From Candidatus Mediterraneibacter pullistercoris (GTDB taxonomy: Bacteria > Bacillota > Clostridia > Lachnospirales > Lachnospiraceae): a stretch of 64,000 nucleotides of DNA. Each line of letters starts with the position of its first letter. Within the stretch, counting starts at the first letter, position 1. The position numbers and the translations under genes were made by a program. The stretch covers positions 109,572 to 173,571 of the forward strand of contig DXAU01000017.1 of the NCBI GenBank assembly GCA_019116885.1, written 5' to 3'. The notes under the pieces were generated by a model, which searched no databases, was not told the DNA's origin, and was given only the letters and a program-made list of their open reading frames with translations. Positions 38,841-48,225 of the stretch are shown here, in pieces.

Positions 38841-39335
38841 CTATCTCTTTTGCCATGGGACCTGTCTGTCAGACACCCCGTATAACAGCTTATCGATCCT
38901 GATCTTCACAACAACCTTTCTGTAAGCGGTCGGCTGCCCGTCATGACAGCATGGCTTATGAGCGTCCGTAGGATAAACAATGCAGAACATCCCCGGCTTT
39001 ATCGACAGTTTCTGCCCCTCTCCAGTAAGCCACTGGATATCGGTCTTGCTGTCGTAGGGGGATTTTTCTTCCAGTTCAGACGCATCCGCATACTCCCACA
39101 TCTCTTCCCCTTCCAGGAGTATCTGCATGTCAAAATATTCTCTATGTATCTCAAAATCCGCCTCTCCAAACGGTCTGGTCTTTCCCTCCTGGACAAAGGC
39201 AAATCCTTTTCCCACAGGGTATCTTCCCTCAGGGAGCCTTTCCTTTTTTACTTTTTCGACAAAGCGTACTGCATCCCATATCTCAGGAATACACCTCTGG
39301 TAATATCGGAAATTTTCAAGTTTATCTAAGATCAT
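38841..39335 (-). CDS. YhcH/YjgK/YiaL (NanQ) family protein
   Basis: DFEIHREYFDMQILLEGEEMWEY...LTGEGQKLSIKPGMFCIVYPTDAHKPCC cupin-like family motifs. Confidence 0.88.
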   Translation of the reverse strand: MILDKLENFRYYQRCIPEIWDAVRFVEKVKKERLPEGRYPVGKGFAFVQEGKTRPFGEADFEIHREYFDMQILLEGEEMWEYADASELEEKSPYDSKTDIQWLTGEGQKLSIKPGMFCIVYPTDAHKPCCHDGQPTAYRKVVVKIRIDKLLYGVSDRQVPWQKR

Positions 39336-39351
39336 ATCTTACGCCATCCTC

Positions 39352-40251
39352 TCACCCGATCAGTCCAAGTTCGCGCATCTTGTTGTACACTTTCGCTTTC
39401 ATTTCTGCGTCGAGCGGCATGCCCGGGAGTCTCTCGTGTCCGTCCTGTTCAAGGACGCGGTAATACATCGCCTGTTTGCATGCAAGAAACAGAGGAGTGC
39501 TGTATGTGTAGATATCCATCGCTTCTACCATCTTTTTAAACCACTCCGCCGCTTTATTGAAGTCTCCGCACTTTGCAGCCTGATATGTATTGACTGTATA
39601 CTCTGGCGCAAAATTCGCCGTAGCGTTGATGAATCCGTCCACTCCGCACGCAAGGAGCCCCATCGCCTGATTCTCGTAGGCGCAGAATACGGAAAACTCC
39701 GGGTTGATTTCCTTGACTTTCTGCATTGAAAGCAGATGATTGAAATCTGAGATTGTGTCTTTGATTCCCACGATGTTCGGATTTGCTTTTACCAGGTCGC
39801 AGACTACATCCGCATTAAAGCAGTATCCGGTCAGATCAGGGAAATTATAGATGATGATAGGCAGTCTCGTATGAGATGCCACGTATTTAAAATACGCCTC
39901 TACCATATCTGTACTGTAAACACTGAAATACGGGTTGATCAGCAGCACCCCGTCCACTCCGATGCGCTCCACAAAGGCCAGCAGTTCCATCGTATTTTCC
40001 AGACAGGTATCTCCGACGCCGACGATCACATTGACACGTCCTGCCACATACTGCGTCATCTCCCGGATAAAATCTTTTTTCTCCTGCACGGTCATTGTGC
40101 TGAACTCACCTGAAGTTCCAAGGTATGCGAGTCCGTCCACACCTTTTTCGATCAGGAAATCCGCCTGTCTTTTGCTGGCTTCGATATCAACTTTATAATT
40201 CTCATCAAAAATAGTGATTACCGGTGGATTTATACCGCACAGTCTTTTCAT
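39352..40251 (-). CDS. DHDPS/NAL-superfamily aldolase, YjhH/YagE-like (2-keto-3-deoxy sugar acid aldolase)
   Basis: YLGTSGEFSTMTVQEK, VLLINPYFSVYS, IIIYNFPDLTGYCF, IVGIKDTISDFNHL; RBS AAGGAGG. Confidence 0.85.
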   Translation of the reverse strand: MKRLCGINPPVITIFDENYKVDIEASKRQADFLIEKGVDGLAYLGTSGEFSTMTVQEKKDFIREMTQYVAGRVNVIVGVGDTCLENTMELLAFVERIGVDGVLLINPYFSVYSTDMVEAYFKYVASHTRLPIIIYNFPDLTGYCFNADVVCDLVKANPNIVGIKDTISDFNHLLSMQKVKEINPEFSVFCAYENQAMGLLACGVDGFINATANFAPEYTVNTYQAAKCGDFNKAAEWFKKMVEAMDIYTYSTPLFLACKQAMYYRVLEQDGHERLPGMPLDAEMKAKVYNKMRELGLIG

Positions 40252-40266
40252 ATCTGTATTTCCTCC

Positions 40267-40347
40267 TTAATGGTAACCGAGCTGCTCTGACAGCGTACGG
40301 CCTGTCGTGAGCAGTCCGCCGATCACCTTTTCTTTTTTGGGAAGCAA
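40267..40347 (-). pseudogene. Possible C-terminal remnant or leader ORF upstream of aldolase
   Basis: (L)LPKKEKVIGGLLTTGRTLSEQLGYH*, stop codon overlaps aldolase RBS. Confidence 0.35.
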
Positions 40348-40440
40348 TCACTTTTCATTTTTATGCAATTTCACGATAACATTTTTTACTTCTTACTTTC
40401 ATATACTTACAAGAAACCATATTTTATTCAGAGGATATCT

Positions 40441-41331
40441 ATGAAACACCTTCTTTCCAGATCATTTCACACAGTCTTCCACTGCATACGGCTTATGAAA
40501 AGGCCGGCCGCCTTTCTCCTCTTATTTCTGGCCGCATACGCTCTGGGAGCTGGAACCGCCCGTCTGTCAGACCACCTCCGCTCAGGCACAGACGCCCGGA
40601 TGAGTCTTCATGACGATCTGCAGAACAGATCCGTCCCTGCATCCGCAGAAGGAAACTGGGGTCTGAGTTTCCAGGAAGAGGGACGGACTCCGGCAGGCAA
40701 TGCCAATATAGACGAACTGGCCCGGTACGATGCATACTATGCACAGGACACAGAGGAAAAAGTCCTCTATCTCACCTTTGATGCAGGATATGAAAACGGA
40801 AACACAGAACCGATATTGGACGTGCTGAAAAAGCATAATGCGCCGGCCACCTTTTTCGTAGTAGGCACATATATTGAATCCGAACCGGAGCTGATCCTGA
40901 GAATGGTGGAGGACGGGCACACTGTCGGCAATCATACATGGCATCACCCCGACATGTCTCAGATATCTGATATGGATTCATTCAAAAAGGAAATCACGGC
41001 TGTAGAAGATGCGTTCCTTGATGTGACAGGCCAGGAAATGACGAAATATTACAGACCGCCGCAGGGGAAATATAACGAAACAAACCTCCGGATGGCAAAA
41101 GACCTTGGGTATAAAACTTTCTTTTGGAGCCTTGCCTATGTGGACTGGTATGAAGATAACCAGCCCACCAAAGAAGAGGCTTTCGACAAACTTCTTGGCA
41201 GGATTCATCCCGGAGCCGTGGTGCTGCTTCACAGTACTTCAGCCACCAACGCGCAGATACTGGACGAACTGCTGACAAAATGGGAAGATATGGGATATCA
41301 TGTATGTCCTCTCTCTGAACTGGCAGAATAA
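40441..41331 (+). CDS. Polysaccharide deacetylase (PdaA-like)
   Basis: LYLTFDAGYENGNTEPILDVLKKHNAPATFFVVG; VGNHTWHHPDM; YRPPQGKYNE. Confidence 0.92.
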   Translation: MKHLLSRSFHTVFHCIRLMKRPAAFLLLFLAAYALGAGTARLSDHLRSGTDARMSLHDDLQNRSVPASAEGNWGLSFQEEGRTPAGNANIDELARYDAYYAQDTEEKVLYLTFDAGYENGNTEPILDVLKKHNAPATFFVVGTYIESEPELILRMVEDGHTVGNHTWHHPDMSQISDMDSFKKEITAVEDAFLDVTGQEMTKYYRPPQGKYNETNLRMAKDLGYKTFFWSLAYVDWYEDNQPTKEEAFDKLLGRIHPGAVVLLHSTSATNAQILDELLTKWEDMGYHVCPLSELAE

Positions 41332-41390
41332 ATTGCACAAAGAAAAAGGAATCCTTACAGATCCCTTTCTCTTCCAACTCTCTTGACACC

Positions 41391-42614
41391 TTATTCGCTT
41401 CTTCTGAGAATATCATATTGGTCCGGCGTCTCGCTCAGCTCCACCTGGAGTATCTGTCTGGAGTGCGGCGCGCTCTCCTGCTCTTCTCCCTCTTCACCGA
41501 GGATTCGCCTGACCACCACTTCCACATTCCTCCCGTCCGGCTTCATGATCTCAATCGTCTCGCCGACGGAAAATTTATTTTTCTGAGTCAGTCTGCACAG
41601 ACCTTCCTTTGTTTCCTCTACGATGCCGAGATACGTATACTCTTTATTATAAGTATTGCTGTCATATATCTGCGTGTTTTCATCTGGTTTCCCAAAGAAA
41701 AACCCTGTAGTGAACTGCCGGTACGTACAATTCGAGATCTGGTCAAGATACCATGGCATATTTTTCTGGTACAGCGCCGGATCTTTCTGGTAATCGTCGA
41801 TCGCTCTGCGGTAAGTGCGCGCCACCGTGGCCACGTACAGAGCAGTTTTCATCCTGCCCTCTATCTTGAAGCTGTCTATGCCCGCATCGATCAGCTCCGG
41901 AATATGTTCGATCATGCACAGGTCTTTGGAATTAAAGATATAAGTTCCTCTCTCATTTTCATAGACCGGCATATATTCGCCTGGCCTTGTCTCCTCAACC
42001 ACCGCGTACTTCCAACGGCAGGGGTGGGTACAGGCTCCGCGGTTTGCGTCGCGTCCGGTAAAATAGCTGCTCAGGAGACATCTTCCGGAGTAAGAGATGC
42101 ACATTGCCCCGTGAATAAATGTCTCAATCTCCAGATCCGCCGGAATATGTCCCCGCAGTTCTCTGATCTCCTCCAGAGACATCTCCCGGGCAGATACCAC
42201 ACGGCTTGCTCCCTGACGGTGCCAGAAGTTATAAGTTCCGTAATTAGTATTATTTGCCTGGGTGCTTATATGCCTGTCTATCTCAGGGCAGATCTCCTTT
42301 GCAATGTCAAAGACACCAGGATCTGCGATAATAAGTGCATCCGGCCTGATCTCTTTCAATTCCCTGAAATATTCCCGCACTCCCGGCAGATCTTCATTGT
42401 GGGCCAGGATGTTCGCCGTCACATATACTCTCACGCCATGTCCGTGGGCAAATGAGATCCCCTCTCTCATATCCTCCATGGAGAAGTTCTTGGCCTTTGC
42501 CCTCAGACCAAAAGCCTCGCCGCCGATATACACGGCGTCCGCCCCGAATACGACCGCAGTCTTCAGCACCTCAAGACTGCTCGCCGGAATCAGCAATTCA
42601 GGATGTCTCTTCAT
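41391..42614 (-). CDS. Peptidase U32 family protein
   Basis: HGAMCISYSGRCLLSSYFTGRDANRGACTHPCRW; DSFKIEGRMKTALYVATVARTYR. Confidence 0.95.
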   Translation of the reverse strand: MKRHPELLIPASSLEVLKTAVVFGADAVYIGGEAFGLRAKAKNFSMEDMREGISFAHGHGVRVYVTANILAHNEDLPGVREYFRELKEIRPDALIIADPGVFDIAKEICPEIDRHISTQANNTNYGTYNFWHRQGASRVVSAREMSLEEIRELRGHIPADLEIETFIHGAMCISYSGRCLLSSYFTGRDANRGACTHPCRWKYAVVEETRPGEYMPVYENERGTYIFNSKDLCMIEHIPELIDAGIDSFKIEGRMKTALYVATVARTYRRAIDDYQKDPALYQKNMPWYLDQISNCTYRQFTTGFFFGKPDENTQIYDSNTYNKEYTYLGIVEETKEGLCRLTQKNKFSVGETIEIMKPDGRNVEVVVRRILGEEGEEQESAPHSRQILQVELSETPDQYDILRRSE

Positions 42615-43308
42615 GATCCTCTTCCTTTCTGTGTATCTGTCTTTCTGCAGCTCCTGTTTCTGCCGGCCGCCGTTTCACACTGACTGCCGCTCCGTCTCCC
42701 AGAGGGAGTATGGAAGTTACAAGCCGCGTATCATGTTTCAATTCGTAGAGATATTCTCTCATCCTTGCATGGATCGTACGGTTGCGGCGCTCCACCGCAA
42801 ATCTTGATTCGATCACATCTCCGTCCTGCATTACATTGTCAGAGACCAGACATCCGTCCGCCTCGAGCAGGCGCATGATCTCCGGAAAATAGTGGATGTA
42901 CTGTCCTTTTGCCGCATCCATGAATATAAAATCAAAAGGTCCTTCCAGTCCTTTGAGCACTTCGGCGGCATCTCCTTCTATCAGCGTAATCCGGTCCGCT
43001 CTGCCTGCACGGCGGAAGTTCTCTCTTGCTTCCGGGATGCGCTTTGCATAGTTCTCTATCGTAGTGATGGTACACGTTTCCGGCGCGTATTCACTCATAA
43101 GAAGGGCTGAGAAACCCACGGCCGTCCCGACTTCCAGGATGCGTTCCGGCTTTTTCAGCATGATGAGCACTTTTAACAAGCTCTGCATCTCGCGCCGTAT
43201 GACCGGTACGTCCGCCGCCCGCGCCCCGCTCTCTATCTCCTCAAGAAGCGTGCTGTTCTTTGTGTCCAGCGAATTGATAAATGTTACAATACGTTCATCT
43301 ACTATCAT
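42598..43308 (-). CDS. O-methyltransferase (TrmR/CCoAOMT-like)
   Basis: ILEVGTAVGFSALLMSEY; FDFIFMDAAKGQY; GCLVSDNVMQDG. Confidence 0.9.
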   Translation of the reverse strand: MIVDERIVTFINSLDTKNSTLLEEIESGARAADVPVIRREMQSLLKVLIMLKKPERILEVGTAVGFSALLMSEYAPETCTITTIENYAKRIPEARENFRRAGRADRITLIEGDAAEVLKGLEGPFDFIFMDAAKGQYIHYFPEIMRLLEADGCLVSDNVMQDGDVIESRFAVERRNRTIHARMREYLYELKHDTRLVTSILPLGDGAAVSVKRRPAETGAAERQIHRKEEDHEETS

Positions 43309-43379
43309 ATTTCAACACACCTGTATTCAGCACAGATGCACAGGGACTTCCCTGTGCACCGTTTTTGTGATATCCATTT

Positions 43380-45098
43380 CTATAAATCCACATCCATGAT
43401 GATCGGGATCACCATAGGTCTTCTCTTTGTCTTTTTCCAGATATAGTCGTTCATGGCATCGCGGATCACAAGTTTGATCTTGTTCCAGTCTGTATGCCGT
43501 CCTCCCAGACATTTATCAAGCGCTTCAGCGACGGACTTTCTCGCATCGTCCATGAGCTGTTCTGACTCTCTGACATAGACGAATCCACGGGAGACAATAT
43601 CCGGACCTGCAAGGAGACGGTTTGTTCTCCGCTCCAGCGTCAGGACTACGATTATAATACCGTCTTCAGCAAGATGCTGTCTGTCACGCAGTACAATATT
43701 TCCAACATCGCCCACACCGAGTCCGTCCACGAGAACAGCCCCTGTGTGTACTTTATCCACAACCTTTGCCGATTCCTCATCCAGTTCAAGCACATCTCCT
43801 GACTGGATGATAAACACATTCTCCTTCGGGATGCCCAGTGACCGCGCCACCTCGGCGTTCGCTTTCAGATGACGGTATTCTCCATGCACCGGAATCGCAT
43901 ATTTGGGTTTCAGAAGGGAATAGATCAGTTTCAGTTCTTCCTGACAGGCATGTCCTGACACATGCGTATCCTGGAAAATAACTTCGGCGCCCTTTGCCGA
44001 GAGTTCATTGATCACTCTGGATACCGATTTCTCATTTCCCGGGATCGGATTGGAGCTGAAGATAATCGTGTCATTGGGCTGGATCGTCACTTTCCGGTGA
44101 ACGTCCGCTGCCATCCTCGACAGCGCCGCCATGGACTCTCCCTGGCTTCCGGTCGTGATGAGCACCATCTTCTCAGGCGGATAGTTCCGCATCTCGTCGA
44201 TCTCGATCAGAGTATTATCCGGCACATTCAGATACCCCAGCTCAGAGGCTGTGGAGATAATGTTCACCATGCTGCGCCCCTCGACAACTACTTTTCTCCC
44301 GTATTTATAGGCTGAATTGATGATCTGCTGCACCCGGTCCACATTGGACGCAAATGTTGCGATGATAAGCCTTGTATTCTGATGTTCTGCAAAAATATGG
44401 TCGAATGTGATGCCCACAGTCTTCTCCGACTGAGTGAATCCGCGGCGCTCTGCGTTTGTACTGTCGGACATCAGAGCGAGCACTCCTTTCCTTCCGATCT
44501 CCGCAAACCGCTGAAGATCAATAGCATCACCGAACACCGGCGTATAGTCGACCTTGAAGTCTCCAGTGTGCACAACGACGCCGGCCGGGGAATAAATGGC
44601 GAGCGCGGAAGCGTCCTGGATACTGTGGTTTGTCTTAATGAATTCGATCCTGAATTTTCCCAGGTTGATGGACTGTCCATGCTGTACGACTTTGCGTCTC
44701 GTACTCCGCAGGAGATTGTGCTCCTTTAGTTTGTTCTCGATAATGCCCATCGTGAGCTTCGTCGTATAGATCGGCAGATTAATATCTTTCAGTACGTAAG
44801 GCAGAGCCCCGATATGATCCTCATGACCATGGGTAATCACAAATCCTTTGAGTTTCGCTGCATTGTCTTTTAAATAAGTTACATCCGGGATCACAAGGTC
44901 AATCCCGAGCATGTCATCCTCAGGGAAAGCCAGTCCGCAGTCTACTACAACAATACTGTCTTCATACTCGAAGGCAGTGATATTCATACCGATCTGTTCC
45001 AGTCCGCCCAGCGGTATGATACGCAATTTTCCTTTTTTCTCTTTTTTCAAGTGATAAACACCTCCATGAATTTTATGTATCACATTACTTCCGGGCAC
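43380..45098 (-). CDS. Ribonuclease J
   Basis: GLEQIGMNITAFEYEDSIVVVDCGLAFPEDDMLGIDLVIPD; THGHEDHIGALPY; PVHGEYRHLKANAEVA. Confidence 0.95.
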   Translation of the reverse strand: MPGSNVIHKIHGGVYHLKKEKKGKLRIIPLGGLEQIGMNITAFEYEDSIVVVDCGLAFPEDDMLGIDLVIPDVTYLKDNAAKLKGFVITHGHEDHIGALPYVLKDINLPIYTTKLTMGIIENKLKEHNLLRSTRRKVVQHGQSINLGKFRIEFIKTNHSIQDASALAIYSPAGVVVHTGDFKVDYTPVFGDAIDLQRFAEIGRKGVLALMSDSTNAERRGFTQSEKTVGITFDHIFAEHQNTRLIIATFASNVDRVQQIINSAYKYGRKVVVEGRSMVNIISTASELGYLNVPDNTLIEIDEMRNYPPEKMVLITTGSQGESMAALSRMAADVHRKVTIQPNDTIIFSSNPIPGNEKSVSRVINELSAKGAEVIFQDTHVSGHACQEELKLIYSLLKPKYAIPVHGEYRHLKANAEVARSLGIPKENVFIIQSGDVLELDEESAKVVDKVHTGAVLVDGLGVGDVGNIVLRDRQHLAEDGIIIVVLTLERRTNRLLAGPDIVSRGFVYVRESEQLMDDARKSVAEALDKCLGGRHTDWNKIKLVIRDAMNDYIWKKTKRRPMVIPIIMDVDL

Positions 45099-45134
45099 AA
45101 AAAGAACAGCAGTTGTTCAGGCTGCTTAAAACAG

Positions 45135-45596
45135 TCAGTTCTGTTTTGTCATACATTCTCTGCACAGGCCATAGAACTTCAGTTCATGATCCAGGACATG
45201 GAATCCAGTGGCATCCTCGATATGATGCTCAAGATCATCGAGCAGATCGTCACCGAAAGGAATCACTTTATTGCATGCCCTGCATATGAGATGGTGATGG
45301 TTGTGCCTTGTATCGCCTTTTAGAAGGTGTCCGATCTCGTATCTTACACAGCCGTCATCCAGATTAAGTCTGTCCACAAGCTGCATATCCCACAAAAGCT
45401 GCAGTGTACGGTAAACCGTAGCCAGCCCTATATCAGGATAATCCGCAGATACCAGCTCATAGACATCCTCCGCCGTCATATGCCTGCCATCGTTCTGCTC
45501 AAGTACCGACAGGACCAGGATTCTCTGGTGCGTGACCTTTAATCCTTTTTTCCTGAGCTTCTCTTTGAGCAGCTCTTCCGTGTTTTTCTGTTCCAT
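45135..45596 (-). CDS. Fur family transcriptional regulator
   Basis: TVYRTLQLLWDMQLVDRL; HNHHHLICRACNKVIPF. Confidence 0.93.
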   Translation of the reverse strand: MEQKNTEELLKEKLRKKGLKVTHQRILVLSVLEQNDGRHMTAEDVYELVSADYPDIGLATVYRTLQLLWDMQLVDRLNLDDGCVRYEIGHLLKGDTRHNHHHLICRACNKVIPFGDDLLDDLEHHIEDATGFHVLDHELKFYGLCRECMTKQN

Positions 45597-45654
45597 CCGC
45601 GTTCTTTCGTCTCCCCGCAGTAAAGTAGATCTATTGTAAAAGTCCGTAAGGACC

Positions 45655-45915
45655 TTACATTTCTATATTTACGTCTTCCAGCAGTTCCTCGAACACTTTA
45701 GATACCGCCAGCAGTTCCGTCTCGTCAGTAACGATCTCGTACACACTCTCATCCTGTCCCGGTTCTGCACTCTCCCGTAATATCAGACACTCTGCATCAT
45801 CCTCTTCAGAATCCGTGACGAGTATGTATGTATTTCCATTTATCATCGTCTCTTCGAGTACGAAAAATTCATCTTCACCGTTTTCATCTGCAAAAGCAAA
45901 TCTGATTTTCTCCAT
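45655..45915 (-). CDS. DUF1292 domain protein
   Basis: FFVLEETMINGNTYILVTDSEEDDAECLILRE; conserved neighbour of ruvX/ireB. Confidence 0.88.
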   Translation of the reverse strand: MEKIRFAFADENGEDEFFVLEETMINGNTYILVTDSEEDDAECLILRESAEPGQDESVYEIVTDETELLAVSKVFEELLEDVNIEM

Positions 45916-45958
45916 AAAAAACGCCCCTTATCAATCGATATGTGAATCCGGCTCCGCT

Positions 45959-46399
45959 TTAATGCTCCCCATCCTGTTTCATATGTATAAGATCCAGATA
46001 ACCCTGCAGGATAAATACTGCTGCTATCTGATCAATATGCTTCTTGCGGTTCTCTCTTCTTACTCCACTCTCTTTCAATGTGCGCTCTGCCTCGACAGTA
46101 GTCAGCCGTTCGTCCCACATGACGATCTCGATCCCTGTCCGTCTGTGAAGCATATCTTTAAACTCCAGAGACTTCTCCGCACGCTCCCCTATGTCATTGT
46201 TCATGTGTTTCGGAAAACCAAGCACGATCTTCCCCACCTCGTATTCCCCGATCAGTGTCTCGATCCGGGCACAGGTACGTCTCAGTTTATTTTCTTCTTT
46301 CCGCTCGATCGTCTCAATCGCCTGGGCAGTCAGTCCAAGCGGATCGCTGATCGCCACTCCTACGGTCTTAGTTCCGTAATCCAGCCCCATGATTCTCAT
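45959..46399 (-). CDS. ruvX: Holliday junction resolvase-like RuvX/YqgF
   Basis: [53 protein letters not shown]. Confidence 0.95.
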   Translation of the reverse strand: MRIMGLDYGTKTVGVAISDPLGLTAQAIETIERKEENKLRRTCARIETLIGEYEVGKIVLGFPKHMNNDIGERAEKSLEFKDMLHRRTGIEIVMWDERLTTVEAERTLKESGVRRENRKKHIDQIAAVFILQGYLDLIHMKQDGEH

Positions 46400-46405
46400 G
46401 ACTGA

Positions 46406-46670
46406 TTATTCCCAGGAATTGTGTTCGATATACGCTTTTAACAGTTCTTCCACAAGTTCGTCCCGCTCCACTTTCATCACAAGGCTCCTCGCCCCGTTAT
46501 AGCTGGTAATGTAAGTAGGATCACCTGACATAATATATCCTACGATCTGGTTTACCGGGTTGTATCCTTTCTCTTTCAGCGCCTTGAACACAATTTCAAG
46601 GATGTCTTTTGCTGAGATCTGTGGTCCCGGCTCGACCTGAAAGAATTGTGTATTGCTAAGGTCACTCATC
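46406..46670 (-). CDS. IreB family regulatory phosphoprotein
   Basis: [52 protein letters not shown]. Confidence 0.95.
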
Positions 46671-46796
46671 GTATGTTCCTCCTTTTTTCTGTCTGTTCTG
46701 GATATCATATGGCATACGCTGTTGAGCGCTGCTCTGTGTTTTCGGATAAAATCACAAAGTCCCTATTTACAATTTTAATACAATCCCCCCGAAAAT

Positions 46797-48110
46797 TCAA
46801 CGTATAATTTGTGAATCATTTTCAATTTGCACTTTTATGATACTATTTTTGAGATTTTCATTTGATTGTAGTGCAATTTTCATATACTCTCTCGTATGCC
46901 CTGTCTGAACCAGCTTTCCGCCGATCTCTGTTTCTTCTTCCACGAGTACTTCTACTGTTTTTCCTATGAAACTCTGTTCATATTTTTTCTGTTTCCGCTT
47001 TCCCATCTCTATCATAGCCGCACTCCTTGCAGCCTTTGTCTGTTCATCGATCTGTCCGTCCATACGGGCAGCTTTCGTTCCTTCGCGTTTTGAATATTTG
47101 AAGACATGGGTTTCATAAAAATCTACTTTATCAACAAACGACATGGATTCCGCAAATTCCTCCTCTGTCTCCCCGGGAAAACCGACGATGATATCCGTCG
47201 TAAGCGCAGGAGCATCAAAATGTCTTCTCAGAATACAGCATTTCTCATAATATTCTGCGCTCGTATATCTCCTGTTCATCCGTGCCAGCGTAGCGTCACA
47301 TCCGCTCTGAAGCGAAAGATGAAAATGCGGGCATATTTTCGGCAGTGTGCTCAGTTTCCGGGCAAAATCTTCTGTAATGATTCCAGGCTCCAGAGATCCA
47401 AGACGTATCCTCATAATGCCGTCTGTCTCGTGTACGGCACAGATAAGATCCAGAAGATGCCGCTTTCCATCATGATCAATTCCGTAAGAACTCAGATGAA
47501 TTCCGGTAAGTACGATTTCCTTATATCCATTGGCCGCAAGTTCTTTCACTTCCCTGACCACATCATCCATGTCCCGGCTGCGTACCCGGCCTCTTGCGTA
47601 CGGAATGATGCAGTACGTACAGAACTGGTTGCAGCCGTCCTGAACTTTGATGCAGGCTCTTGTGTGATCGCCCGGCTTTGTAAGACTGAGTTCTTCATAT
47701 TCATGCGTCCGGTTGATGTCCTCTATCTCTGTCACTCTGCGGCGCTCTTCCCGTGAAAGAACGGCGGTATCAGAGCGGTACTCTTCCAGAATCCTGATCA
47801 GATCCTTTTTGTGGTTATTCCCCAGCACAATATCAATGCAGGAATCGTTTTCCTGCCCGTCCTTAGCCTGCACATAGCATCCCGCAGCCACCACGACCGC
47901 ATCCGGATTCATCTTCCGCGCCCTGCGAAGCATCTGGCGGGACTTTCGGTCAGCGATATTTGTCACTGTACACGTATTTATGATATAGACATCAGCGCCT
48001 TCCGCGAAAGGAACAATCTCATATCCGGCATTTTCCAGCATCTCCTGCATGGCTTCTGTCTCGTATGCATTTACCTTACAGCCCAGGTTGTGGAGCGCCG
48101 CTTTCTTCAT
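46797..48110 (-). CDS. mtaB: tRNA (N6-threonylcarbamoyladenosine37-C2)-methylthiotransferase
   Basis: NLGCKVNAYETEAM; CNQFCTYCIIPYARGRVRSR; TTDIIVGFPGETEEEF. Confidence 0.95.
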   Translation of the reverse strand: MKKAALHNLGCKVNAYETEAMQEMLENAGYEIVPFAEGADVYIINTCTVTNIADRKSRQMLRRARKMNPDAVVVAAGCYVQAKDGQENDSCIDIVLGNNHKKDLIRILEEYRSDTAVLSREERRRVTEIEDINRTHEYEELSLTKPGDHTRACIKVQDGCNQFCTYCIIPYARGRVRSRDMDDVVREVKELAANGYKEIVLTGIHLSSYGIDHDGKRHLLDLICAVHETDGIMRIRLGSLEPGIITEDFARKLSTLPKICPHFHLSLQSGCDATLARMNRRYTSAEYYEKCCILRRHFDAPALTTDIIVGFPGETEEEFAESMSFVDKVDFYETHVFKYSKREGTKAARMDGQIDEQTKAARSAAMIEMGKRKQKKYEQSFIGKTVEVLVEEETEIGGKLVQTGHTREYMKIALQSNENLKNSIIKVQIENDSQIIR

Positions 48111-48225
48111 AACAAATTTACCTCTTTTTTCCTCTTGTTTCTTGACTTTTCCCAGTGCATCTCGTAGAATATACATGAGGCCGCAAGCCTTACTTTATTG
48201 TATGATTCAAGGAGGGACCTTTAAA

